NCBI RefSeq assembly: GCF_000378825.1
Contig: NZ_KB900388.1
Coordinates: forward strand, 1,115,947-1,179,946
Reading direction: 5' to 3'
Source of the DNA: Salinispora vitiensis
GTDB lineage: Bacteria > Actinomycetota > Actinomycetes > Mycobacteriales > Micromonosporaceae
Length of the DNA: 64,000 nt
Numbering within the stretch: position 1 is the stretch's first letter; each line of letters opens with the position of its first letter. Of the stretch, positions 24,752-33,318 are shown piece after piece. The position numbers were made by a program, and so were the translations under genes. Below the pieces are notes generated by a model. The model did not search any database, had not been told where the DNA came from, and worked only from the letters and a program-made list of their open reading frames with translations.

Positions 24752-25944
24752 TGGTTGTTCTCACTGGTTGGTGGTGCGGGAATCCGGTCCGCCGGGCGGG
24801 GCCGACCGGGTCGGGCCAGCCAGCCGGCGACGGTCAGACCGACGATGGCGGCCGGCAGCACGTAGGCGAGCGCGCCGAGGGAAGGTCGAAGCAGGCCGCC
24901 CAGATAGACGATCACGAAACTGGCGGCGGCAACGCTCGCCAGCAACCACCCGGCGCCGAAGAGCCCGAGGCAGACCGCGGTCCGTCGTGGGTAGCGGCGG
25001 CCGGGCCGGCGCAGCAGGCGCCGGGGAAGGGTCGCCAGGTAGCGGCGGCTCTCCGGGGCCAGGTCCAGCTGGTCCAGCAGGTGACTGAGGACTTTGTAGC
25101 CGTCCAGTGGGGGCAGGGCGATGACGTTGACCAACGTCTGGGCCGCCCCGACCAGCACGAACGCGCTGAGTAGCCGGTCGGCGAAGGCGCCGGGCAGCAC
25201 GATGAGGGCGGCGCCGGCGAGCAGCAGGACCAGCCCGTTGGCTACCGCACCGGCCGACGCGATCAGCACCTGCTGGGACCGACGCGGTAGGTAGAGGTAG
25301 TCCTCGACCCGGCAGGTGAGGGTGACCAGGTTGATCCGGTTGACGTTGGCACCGAAGTGGACGGCCACCACCCCGTGCGCGAACTCGTGCAAGGCTGCGC
25401 TCGACCAGGCGAGCAACACCAGCGCCACCAAGCTGACCGGGTCGGTGAAGGCCGGGCGGGCGGTCTGCCAGAGCGGGCCGAGCCGCAGCCCGACCAGCAC
25501 GAGCAGCGCGACGACGAGGACGGCGACCAGCGCGAAGACCGCCGGGCGCAGCAGGAATCGCAGCCGGTGCGCCCACCATCCCAGCGCGCCGGAGCGTCCC
25601 GGGTCGGCCGTCGCCCGCTCGCCGTCGCCCGTCGCCGGGGCGGGCCCGGCGGGGTGTACGGCCAGCAGGTCCCGCTCGTGTAGGAGCCACAGCAGCCGGG
25701 TCCAGTGCGCGTCGCCGAGGCGACGACCGTACTCGTCGGCGTACTCGGCGCCGACCTCACCGAGGGATCGGACGCCGTCGAGGCGGCGGAGCAGGAACTG
25801 CTCCTTCGGCGGGATTTCGAACGCTCGGCCGGTGCGCCGGTCCTTGAGCAGGTAGACCGTGTCGGGGCCGCGCTGCAACGGCCGCGAGAAGATCAGGTCT
25901 TCGCGCAGCCGGGGGCGTTTGGCCAGCAGGCCCGGGCGCGTCAC
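24748..25944 (-). CDS. PqqD-like plus M50 membrane metalloprotease of the RiPP operon
   Basis: 398 residues from a GTG at 25944, overlapping the elimination enzyme's stop as GTGA; a longer frame to 26184 overlaps that gene and is rejected. Residues about 25-95 form a PqqD-like winged helix (YLLKDRRTGRAFEIPPKEQF, then LLHERDLL). Six or more membrane helices follow. The zinc motif is HEFAH at 186-190, and LPPLDG at 277-282 matches the second M50 ligand motif NPxDG except for the first residue. Such proteins recur in LanB and YcaO clusters as putative peptide zinc metalloproteases. Leader removal or immunity is likely. No other protease lies in the operon, which favours leader cleavage. Confidence 0.85.
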   Translation of the reverse strand: MTRPGLLAKRPRLREDLIFSRPLQRGPDTVYLLKDRRTGRAFEIPPKEQFLLRRLDGVRSLGEVGAEYADEYGRRLGDAHWTRLLWLLHERDLLAVHPAGPAPATGDGERATADPGRSGALGWWAHRLRFLLRPAVFALVAVLVVALLVLVGLRLGPLWQTARPAFTDPVSLVALVLLAWSSAALHEFAHGVVAVHFGANVNRINLVTLTCRVEDYLYLPRRSQQVLIASAGAVANGLVLLLAGAALIVLPGAFADRLLSAFVLVGAAQTLVNVIALPPLDGYKVLSHLLDQLDLAPESRRYLATLPRRLLRRPGRRYPRRTAVCLGLFGAGWLLASVAAASFVIVYLGGLLRPSLGALAYVLPAAIVGLTVAGWLARPGRPRPADRIPAPPTSENNQ

Positions 25945-27008
25945 GACGACACCGCCGACTCCCGCAGCACCCGGGCGAGCAGATAGGAGAGGTACGCCTC
26001 GTCGCGGATGGTGGCGTGCAGCCGATTGTTGGTCATGTGCAGGTACGGCGAGAGCAGGAACGGGAGGGCCTCCCCCGGGTCGGTGATGACCCGGTCGTCG
26101 CCGCTCCACGCGCTGACCGTCAGCTCGCCGGAGGCGGTCAGGGCGAGCACCTTCTCGCGGAGTTGGGCCGTGTGCTCGGCCCACCCGCGGAGGAAGCCGG
26201 GGAGCCGCTGCACCTCCCCGCGCCCAACGAGGGTGAGAATCTGCCGTACGCGACGGCCGAGCTCACCGGCGACGCTGTCATACATTCGCGTGTACTCGTC
26301 GATGCCGATGAGGTTGGTGCCGGCGAAGGCCTGGTGCCAGTAGTGGTGGTACCGGTCGAGGAAGTCCACCAGCTGCTCCCGGTCGGGCAGGAAGGTGCCG
26401 GCGTGCACCGTCATCAGCTGCGCGGCGGTGCCCAGCAGCACCGGGCGCAGGTGCAGGTTCATCGACGAGATGGCGTGCAGCACGGTGTCGCTGGAGTGCT
26501 GGAAGTGCCACTCGGCCACCTCGATGCCGGCCGGCCCGCCGTACTTGCCGTACTCCGGTGCATACGGCCGGTAGCTGTATGAGTTGTTGGGGCTGAGCAG
26601 CATCTGTCCGGCGGCATCTACCAGCTCCGCCGGCCGCCCGTCGGGGAACTCCAGCGCGAAGAGGATGTCGTAGAGCTCCCGCAGGTAGCCGGTGCCCATC
26701 GCGTACAGCGCGGGGCGGGTGGTGAGGAAGCGGCTGACCACCGCCTCGGCCCGCGCCCGCACCGCCGGCTCGTCGGCGGGAGTACGCGGGCGCAGCCGCA
26801 GCCGCACGTGTGGCCCCTCCAGCCAGTAGTTGATGAAGAAGTGGCCGGCGAGCAGCTCCGCTTCGGTGAGTTCCCGGATGAGCGGGGCCACGCAGTCCAC
26901 CAGCAACGGTTGCGGGTTGGCCGCGTAGAAGACGTGCAGCGAGATCCACTCTCCTCGCCGGGCGGCGGTCTCCTCGGCGTCGGTGGGCGCGGCGGCGGAC
27001 GCGGTCAT
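25941..27008 (-). CDS. Glutamate elimination enzyme (SpaB_C / thiopeptide-type bacteriocin biosynthesis protein)
   Basis: 355 residues. It begins with WISLHVFYAANPQPLLVDCV, then HFFINYWLEGPHVRLRLRPR, then YRPYAPEYGKYGGPAGIEVA with WHFQHSS, and ends with HMTNNRLHATIRDEAYLSYL. These are hallmarks of the stand-alone C-terminal domain of split LanB dehydratases such as TbtC and GodG. It removes tRNA-derived glutamate from Ser/Thr side chains to give dehydroalanine or dehydrobutyrine. The pyridine synthases of thiopeptides (TbtD type) share this fold, so that activity cannot be excluded from sequence alone. It is the only such protein here. Both its junctions overlap by 4 bp. Confidence 0.9.
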   Translation of the reverse strand: MTASAAAPTDAEETAARRGEWISLHVFYAANPQPLLVDCVAPLIRELTEAELLAGHFFINYWLEGPHVRLRLRPRTPADEPAVRARAEAVVSRFLTTRPALYAMGTGYLRELYDILFALEFPDGRPAELVDAAGQMLLSPNNSYSYRPYAPEYGKYGGPAGIEVAEWHFQHSSDTVLHAISSMNLHLRPVLLGTAAQLMTVHAGTFLPDREQLVDFLDRYHHYWHQAFAGTNLIGIDEYTRMYDSVAGELGRRVRQILTLVGRGEVQRLPGFLRGWAEHTAQLREKVLALTASGELTVSAWSGDDRVITDPGEALPFLLSPYLHMTNNRLHATIRDEAYLSYLLARVLRESAVSS

Positions 27009-29767
27009 CGGCTGCTACCTCCGGATCGTGGTGCGGCGACGGTCTGCCGCGCGTGGACGCGGAAGGTCTCCACGGCCAGCTCGCTGACGTGTCCACCGAG
27101 CGCGCTGTGGGCAGCCAGTTCGCTCGCGGCGGGCAGCAACTCGCGCAGGACGACCTGGTCGTCCGGGTCAGTCAGCGCGGCACGTAGGGCCTGCAGCGAC
27201 AGCGCGCTTGCGAAGTCGACGTACTGCGGCTTCGGGTTGGCCGTGCGCGGACCGGATTGGGCCGGGTAGATGGTGGCGAACGCTTGCTCGGGCAGGCCGT
27301 GCCGGGCCCGCCACCGACGCCAGGCCAGGAACGCCGCCGGGTCGGTGCCGGGGTCCCCCGAGTCGGGAAGCCCGCGGACCGGCGCCGACCAGCTTCGGCG
27401 GCTGAGCACGATGTTGCCGAGGCGCAGCCGGGGCCGGACGGTAACACCGTCGCTGGTGGCCGCCGGCACCCCGCGCCACACGTCGAGCCGCACCAGCGAC
27501 GCCGGCGAGAGCAGCAGCAGGGTACGCGGGATCTGCGGCAGCGCCATCGGCACCAGGTAGCCCAGATACACGGCGACGACCTCCTTGTCGAGGCGGGTCG
27601 AGCGCAGGACCACCCGGTCGGTTTCCGGATCGTGGGCCAGGTAGAGGTCGTCGAGGGTGAGCTGCCGGTCGGCCGGGACGGTGCTGGTTTCGCCGGGACA
27701 CACGATCACGTGGTCGGTGAGCCGGGCGTGCAGGTTCAGGTTGGTGGTGGCCGCTCCCCCGGTCAGCTCGGCGAAGACCACGCCCGGTGGGGTGAGCTCC
27801 GCCGTCTGGGCCCGTAACCGTTCGGCGAGGGTGGGGGTGTCGGCGTCGAAGCAGTGGGTGAACCGGCTGAACGGGAAGGAGAGCCCGCCGAAGGACTGGT
27901 TGAGCACCAGCAGCGGGTCGGGCTCGCGGAGGGCCAGCTGGACGAAGTGCCCCATCGGGTGGACCTGGTGGGCGTTGGCGCCGAGCAGCGCGCCCACCTC
28001 GTCGAACAGCTCGACGGGCAGAGACAGCTCGGGGCACCGGGGATCGGCGTCGGCGAGCGCTGCCACCCGCTTGGCGAAGAGCTGTCGGGCCTGGTCGAGC
28101 GCGGACATCTCGGGCCGACCCAGCCAGTTCTCCTCCGGCGTGTAGCTACCGTCCGCGGCGAACGGGCGGCGCCCCGCCGTGTACGAGGAGTACTGGTCGT
28201 AGAGGTCGTCGTGGAAGTCCTCGACGAGCCGCAGCAGGTCGTCGCAGCGGCCGCCGACGCCGAACCGGGCCAGGAAGAAACCGTGGAACATGATCCGGTG
28301 TGGCAGGTTCTGGTCGAAGGCGGGCAGGATCCGTTCCACGGTGGCGAGGTCCGCGCCGACCAACCGCTGCCAGGGCGGGGCCGCGATGGTCACCGGTTCA
28401 CCGGCCACCCGGCTGTCCTCGTACAGCAGCGTCTGCGGCAGGGTCGGGTTCTCCTCACCGAGGGAGCGCATCACCGCGCGTACCGCGTCCCGCAGTCGGT
28501 GCCGCAGGTCGCGACGCCGGCCGAGGTCGCCCTGCCGGTAGGCGTCAACCAGCCGCATGATCTCGTGGAGTTGGTTGACGAGCTGTCCGGCCCACGGCCG
28601 GTCCAGCTGCCCCAGCGTGTCGGCGAGGGCGCGGATCGGGTCGGTGGCGTGCACCTCGGTGTCCAGGCCGACCAGCCGTAGCATTCCCAACTCCAGCAGC
28701 GTCGACAGGTAGGTCTCGCCATCGGGCCGGTCGGCCCCGGTGTCCCGGCAGAGCCGGTCCACCAGCTCGGCACAGCGCATCGTGCCGCGCTGCTGCAACA
28801 GGGCGGTGAGCCCGTCCAGGATGCCGCTGCGGCGGAGGAAGAAGAGGCCGTCGCGGACCGAGTCGAAGCTGACCGTGGCGCTGTCGTCGCCGGCGGTGAC
28901 CCAGTGCCGCACGTAGCGGATCCGGTCCGCGTCGCGGCGCCACCCCGGGCTCAACTCCACCATCAGGTCGCCGCGCCGCCGCGGGTCGGCGGTGACCAGC
29001 TCGGCGAGCCGGGCGACCAGGACGACGTTGAGGCGTACGTGCTGGTGCCACTGCTCGTTGACGGGGAACTCGAGCTGGGAGCCGGTGTCGGTGAAGCGGC
29101 CGAGGGCGACCGCGGTGAAGGTACTGAACGGGCTGGTCTTGCCAGCGGTGCGATACAGGTAGGACAGCAGTGAGCGCTCGACGCGGCGGGTCCGTTTGTT
29201 CGCCGGCCGGGTCAGCTCCGGTGTGCTCCCGGCGGCGAGCTGTTCGTCGAGGGTCGGTGAGGCGAGTTGGAGCCCGCCGCGCAGGCGTGGCTCGTCGGCC
29301 AGCCGCCACAGCTCGGCGCGGGCCTGGGCGACGTCGGCGGCGAGGATCGCGAAGCCCTCGTCCTGGTGCCGGGCGAGCTGCGTGCGTCGCCGGAGCCAGC
29401 GCTGGACGACCGGCAGGGCCGCCGGTCGGGTCTGCTCGACCGCAGCGAGCGCCGGCCCGGGCGCGGCCGGCAGGGCGTTGTTGAAGACCTGTCGGCGCAG
29501 CGTCAGCAGCCGTCGGCGGACCGACTCGTCCTCATTGTCGTTGACCAGCTCGTACAGGAGTTGGCTGAGCTGCGCCCCGTCGGTGCGCAGCTGACGCTCC
29601 AGGGCCAGCGCCTCGTCGGCCCAGGTGCGGGCTGTCGGGGAACGGAGCAGGTCGACCGTCGAGAGGGGAAGACCGGCGATCCGGGCGGTGAAGTACGCAC
29701 CGGTACGCCAGCCGGCGGGGGCGGCCACGGCCGGTAGCGGGCCCGGCGCTGGCACGGCCTGCCTCAT
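27005..29767 (-). CDS. LanB-type dehydratase, tRNA-Glu-dependent glutamylation subunit
   Basis: 920 residues, normal for split LanB glutamylation enzymes (TbtB, GodF). Landmarks are RVERSLLSYLYRTAGKTSPF near residue 190, LNVVLVARLAELVTADPRRR, a central helical region and the late KEVVAVYLGYLVPMALPQIP. The C-terminal elimination domain of full-length LanB proteins is absent and is supplied by the next gene, whose start overlaps by 4 bp. The enzyme transfers glutamate from glutamyl-tRNA to Ser/Thr of the precursor. With a core containing 17 Ser/Thr, it must share substrate residues with the two cyclodehydratases. Confidence 0.93.
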   Translation of the reverse strand: MRQAVPAPGPLPAVAAPAGWRTGAYFTARIAGLPLSTVDLLRSPTARTWADEALALERQLRTDGAQLSQLLYELVNDNEDESVRRRLLTLRRQVFNNALPAAPGPALAAVEQTRPAALPVVQRWLRRRTQLARHQDEGFAILAADVAQARAELWRLADEPRLRGGLQLASPTLDEQLAAGSTPELTRPANKRTRRVERSLLSYLYRTAGKTSPFSTFTAVALGRFTDTGSQLEFPVNEQWHQHVRLNVVLVARLAELVTADPRRRGDLMVELSPGWRRDADRIRYVRHWVTAGDDSATVSFDSVRDGLFFLRRSGILDGLTALLQQRGTMRCAELVDRLCRDTGADRPDGETYLSTLLELGMLRLVGLDTEVHATDPIRALADTLGQLDRPWAGQLVNQLHEIMRLVDAYRQGDLGRRRDLRHRLRDAVRAVMRSLGEENPTLPQTLLYEDSRVAGEPVTIAAPPWQRLVGADLATVERILPAFDQNLPHRIMFHGFFLARFGVGGRCDDLLRLVEDFHDDLYDQYSSYTAGRRPFAADGSYTPEENWLGRPEMSALDQARQLFAKRVAALADADPRCPELSLPVELFDEVGALLGANAHQVHPMGHFVQLALREPDPLLVLNQSFGGLSFPFSRFTHCFDADTPTLAERLRAQTAELTPPGVVFAELTGGAATTNLNLHARLTDHVIVCPGETSTVPADRQLTLDDLYLAHDPETDRVVLRSTRLDKEVVAVYLGYLVPMALPQIPRTLLLLSPASLVRLDVWRGVPAATSDGVTVRPRLRLGNIVLSRRSWSAPVRGLPDSGDPGTDPAAFLAWRRWRARHGLPEQAFATIYPAQSGPRTANPKPQYVDFASALSLQALRAALTDPDDQVVLRELLPAASELAAHSALGGHVSELAVETFRVHARQTVAAPRSGGSSR

Positions 29768-31416
29768 CGCAGCTCGTATCGGTAGTTGCCGAGCTGCCCG
29801 CGCTCCTCGCCGGCGAGCATGATGAGCAGCGGGAACTCGTCACTGCCGGTGAGTCCCAGCTCCTTGACGTAGGAGACGCCGTCGAAGCCCAGCGCGACCC
29901 CCGCCCCGAGACCAAGCGCGGCGGCGACGGTGTAGAAGGTCTGGGCCATCGCGCCGATGGTGGCGTTGGCGAGGTTGTAGCCGCGGTCACCGGTGGCGTC
30001 GAGCACCGCGTGCGTGCGCACCGTCGCGACGAGGACGACCGCTGCCTGCTCCAGGTTGTAGTTGGCCAGGGTGTAGTTGCGTTGCAGGAACGCCCCGGGT
30101 GGGCCACTGGTGATGGCGACGAGGCTGTGCTCCTGCGGGTCGTACGCGTATCCTCCGGCGGGCACGGCGGCCACGGCGTTGACGAAGGCGTAGATCCGGG
30201 CCAGCGGACGGTCGGCCGGACCGTCGATCTCGGATGGCACGGTGCTGGCTGCGGTGGCCTTCAACAGTGCGGCGAGGTGCGCCGCCGCCAGGGGGCGGTT
30301 CCGCAGAAACCGGCCGAAGCTACTGCGGCGGGCGGTGAGGGCGGCCGCCACGGGCAGCGTCAGCGGCGCGGCGGCGGGCAATCGCCGGCGGGTTCCGCCC
30401 GGCGGCACCGGGTGGGCGGCGGCGGATGCCAACGCCCCGGTGGCGGGCCGGTCGACCGACGCGGCGGTGCTGCGGCTTACCCGCCGTAGGGCGTCGAAGT
30501 GGAGTAGCGTCCGCGACCGCTCCTGGTCGTGGTGCCGTACCCGGACCGCGGGGGGCTCCCCACGACCGGCGGAAGCGACGGGCGTGGAGGCCGGAGGCGA
30601 GGGCAAGGCGGGCGAGGGCACGGCGGGCGAGGGCACGGCGGGCTGGGGCGCGGTCCAGGTCAGGGGGACGGCGGCGAAGAGCGTCTCGTCGTCGGGGGTG
30701 AGTCCGAGCAAGTCGGCGACGGCCGCCTGGTCGAACCAGAGCACGGGTCGGATCTGCCGGCCCTGGGCGCCGGCCCAGAGTCGCCACGACTGCAGTAGGG
30801 TACCCAGGTCCATCGACACCACGTGGTACGAGAAGTTGTTGTACTTGAAGGCGTTCTGCCAGTACTTCACACCGACGATCAGGAACTGGCTGGCAGGGCG
30901 GGGTGGGGCCACCGCCGCGTTCACCCGGGCGCTGACGTCACCGCCGAGCAGCCGCTGCATCGCGTGCCGGGCGTGCGCGTAGTAGTAGACACCCGGGGTG
31001 ACTCCGGCTCCGGGCCCGGCGACCCAGTAGACGCTGCACGGGTAGAGACCTCCACCGGAGGCGGCGCCGCGGTGCCAGTTGGCGTACGCGTACGACGGCA
31101 GCACCCCCAGATCGGAATTGGCCTGGATGCCGAGCCGCCGTCCGAGCAGCCCGTACGAGTGGTGGAGCAGGCCGGCCAGCAACGGCAGCGTGAACGGCTC
31201 GTCGGCGTCGCCGGGGCCCCGCAGCGCGGTGTCCAGGTCGGCGTCGACGCTGGCCGGGGCGGGCAGCCCGAAGGCGGTCGCCTGCGGGTAGTACTTACCG
31301 CGGCGGGGTGCGTCGGCCCAGTTCGGCGCGAAGTCGGCCGGCGGCATCGGTTCACGGCTGCGATGCAGGATCGCGTACGCGTACGCGTGGGCGAGGCCGG
31401 GGTTCTCGGACGTCAT
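29764..31416 (-). CDS. SagB-type FMN azoline dehydrogenase
   Basis: 550 residues built of two nitroreductase-like halves. The N-terminal half has LPSYAYANWHRGAASGGGLY and VYWVAGPGAGVTPGVYYY; the C-terminal half begins TARRSSFGRFLRNRPL and has PAGGYAYDPQEHSLVAI, IGAMAQTFYTVAAALGLGAG and ELGLTGSDEFPLLIMLAG. This matches the FMN-dependent SagB/TbtE enzymes that oxidise thiazolines and oxazolines to thiazoles and oxazoles. The halves are joined by a linker with Pro-Ser-Pro-Ala repeats (about residues 250-272), encoded by 15 bp DNA repeats near 30596-30655. Its start is 9 bp after the first YcaO gene's stop, the only gap in the operon. Confidence 0.92.
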   Translation of the reverse strand: MTSENPGLAHAYAYAILHRSREPMPPADFAPNWADAPRRGKYYPQATAFGLPAPASVDADLDTALRGPGDADEPFTLPLLAGLLHHSYGLLGRRLGIQANSDLGVLPSYAYANWHRGAASGGGLYPCSVYWVAGPGAGVTPGVYYYAHARHAMQRLLGGDVSARVNAAVAPPRPASQFLIVGVKYWQNAFKYNNFSYHVVSMDLGTLLQSWRLWAGAQGRQIRPVLWFDQAAVADLLGLTPDDETLFAAVPLTWTAPQPAVPSPAVPSPALPSPPASTPVASAGRGEPPAVRVRHHDQERSRTLLHFDALRRVSRSTAASVDRPATGALASAAAHPVPPGGTRRRLPAAAPLTLPVAAALTARRSSFGRFLRNRPLAAAHLAALLKATAASTVPSEIDGPADRPLARIYAFVNAVAAVPAGGYAYDPQEHSLVAITSGPPGAFLQRNYTLANYNLEQAAVVLVATVRTHAVLDATGDRGYNLANATIGAMAQTFYTVAAALGLGAGVALGFDGVSYVKELGLTGSDEFPLLIMLAGEERGQLGNYRYELR

Positions 31417-31425
31417 GGCGGCACC

Positions 31426-33318
31426 TCACGGAAACGGGTGGGGAACGGAGTGGATTTCGTCGTCGCGCAGGTCGCGGTCGAGAAGCCCGGCGGCGCGGAA
31501 GGCGGTCCGCAGCCGCCGCGCGTGCGGGGCACGCTGGCGCAGCCAGCCGAAGTCGATCGGCAGGAGTCCCGGGACGAGCACACTCACCGTCCTCAGGCCC
31601 AGCTCGCGCTGCTCGGGGGTGCTCTGGTCCACGGCGATCACGTCGAAGCCCTGCGCGGTCACCTGCTTCAGGCAGTGTTCGAGGTCGTCGCGGAGATCGG
31701 GGGTAACCGGTGGGGCGGGCCGATCCCGCTCGTACAGCCGGGGCATCGGGACCGGTGCGGTGCCGTGATCGAGCAGGAAGGCGGCGTGTCGCGCCATCTC
31801 CGGCAGGCCGTAGAGCAGCGGGTGGTCGTGCAGGCCCTGCACCCGGGAGAAGTCGGTCGTCATCGGACGCAACCGGGCCTCGTCGGCGCGGGCGCGAACT
31901 CGCACCATCACCGAGTCGGTGGCGATTTCGCAGAGCGCCGCGGTGATCGCGGCCTGCGGGTCGAGGCTCGCCCCGCCACCGAAGGCGAGGGTACCGAGAC
32001 CGCCGTCCTCGCGAACGGCCACCGCGGTCACCACCGGGATGTCGAAGGTGATCCGGGTGTCGAAGAACCGGGCCCGATAGCCGTACATCGCCAGCCGGTC
32101 AACCATCATCCGGGCCCGTGGTCGGTCGATGCTGGCCGGGTCGAGCTCCGGTAGGGACCGGCCGCCGTACCAGGCCAGCAGGAAGGCGTCGCGCTCGATC
32201 GCCTCCATCAGGCCGTGGTAGATCGCCTCCACCATGGATCCGCCGGAGGCGCAGCCGTTCGAGGTCTCCTGGACGAAACGCTCCTCGACACTTGCCGCGT
32301 GGTAGTAGGCGAGCACCTCCGGCACTAGCAGCGTGCGCTGGTCCCGCAGGGACCAGCCCCAGACCCACGTGATCGGCCGGTCCACGTCGAACCGGTGCAG
32401 GTACGGATTGGCCTGGTATACGGCGTCGGGGTAGAGCCCGCACTCGCGTGGGTCCAGGGCGTCGTCGCCCAACTCCCGCAGGGTCGCGGTGACCGCGGTG
32501 CGCTTGCCCCGCGGGCGCAGGCCGGCGGCGCGTTCCATCCCTTCCAACACCGCGATCCGGGCGCTGCGTCGGTAGCCGTCGGCGTGCCCACCGTAGAGCG
32601 TCTCCCGTAGGAAGCGGCCACAACGCAGGGTGAACGAGCCGACCGCCGGTGAGGTGGAAAGCGAGGTCACGTCCTGCCACAGGCCGCCGCCGAGCGCCCC
32701 GCACACCGGGTTGGCGAAAGCCGCGACGTTCAGCGGGTAGTCATCCAGGTCCCGGCCACGAAACGGGTCCGACTCCGACTTCGGGGTGGCGGGCAGCTCG
32801 ATCGCCGCCAGCTCCGGCGCGTCGGCGACCATGGTGCCGCAGCCCGGGCACTCGGGGTCGGGCAGCAGTGGCACCTGCTGCACCCGCAGGGTCGACAGGT
32901 CGACCTGAAACACCGTGCTCGGCGTACCCGCCCCGGTGCTGGCCGGTCCGGTCCCGGCGGTCCCCCGCGCCGCGATCAGCGCGTGCAGGAAGTCCGCGAC
33001 GAGCGGGGTCGCGTACGGCCAGGGCCCCACCGCGGCCGTGTCACCGCCCAGCTCCACCGCGTCGCGCAGGTCGCGGTGGCGCACCGCCTGCCAGCGCCGC
33101 GCGAGGCAGGTCGCACAGGCCGCTGCCGGCGGCACCGGTGCGATGAGCGCCAGCTGCCCGTAGAGCAGCACCCGCGGTCCGCGCTCCGGGCGGACGGTCG
33201 CGCGGAGCTCGTCCCGCACCCCCAGCGCGACCACCTCCGCGGCGCAGCCCCGCTCGGCGAGCAGCCGGGTCAGCTCGGCACAGACCAGATCATCGGTCGC
33301 GGCCGCACCGACGCTCAT
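31426..33318 (-). CDS. YcaO-domain azoline cyclodehydratase, first copy
   Basis: 630 residues. The N-terminus carries CATCLARRWQAVRHRDLRD and a second Cys pair DPECPGCG, a zinc-binding docking part. The YcaO domain has VLEGMERAAGLRPRGK, the glutamate motif LMEAIERDAFLLAWYGG, a nucleotide-contacting SNGCASGGSMVEA and the C-terminus HSVPHPFP. Active azoline-forming YcaOs need such a proline-rich end. With ATP it cyclises Cys, Ser or Thr of the precursor when presented by the F protein, whose gene overlaps it by 4 bp. It is about as long as the second copy at 21106-23076 and keeps the same motif order, so both should be active. Confidence 0.94.
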   Translation of the reverse strand: MSVGAAATDDLVCAELTRLLAERGCAAEVVALGVRDELRATVRPERGPRVLLYGQLALIAPVPPAAACATCLARRWQAVRHRDLRDAVELGGDTAAVGPWPYATPLVADFLHALIAARGTAGTGPASTGAGTPSTVFQVDLSTLRVQQVPLLPDPECPGCGTMVADAPELAAIELPATPKSESDPFRGRDLDDYPLNVAAFANPVCGALGGGLWQDVTSLSTSPAVGSFTLRCGRFLRETLYGGHADGYRRSARIAVLEGMERAAGLRPRGKRTAVTATLRELGDDALDPRECGLYPDAVYQANPYLHRFDVDRPITWVWGWSLRDQRTLLVPEVLAYYHAASVEERFVQETSNGCASGGSMVEAIYHGLMEAIERDAFLLAWYGGRSLPELDPASIDRPRARMMVDRLAMYGYRARFFDTRITFDIPVVTAVAVREDGGLGTLAFGGGASLDPQAAITAALCEIATDSVMVRVRARADEARLRPMTTDFSRVQGLHDHPLLYGLPEMARHAAFLLDHGTAPVPMPRLYERDRPAPPVTPDLRDDLEHCLKQVTAQGFDVIAVDQSTPEQRELGLRTVSVLVPGLLPIDFGWLRQRAPHARRLRTAFRAAGLLDRDLRDDEIHSVPHPFP

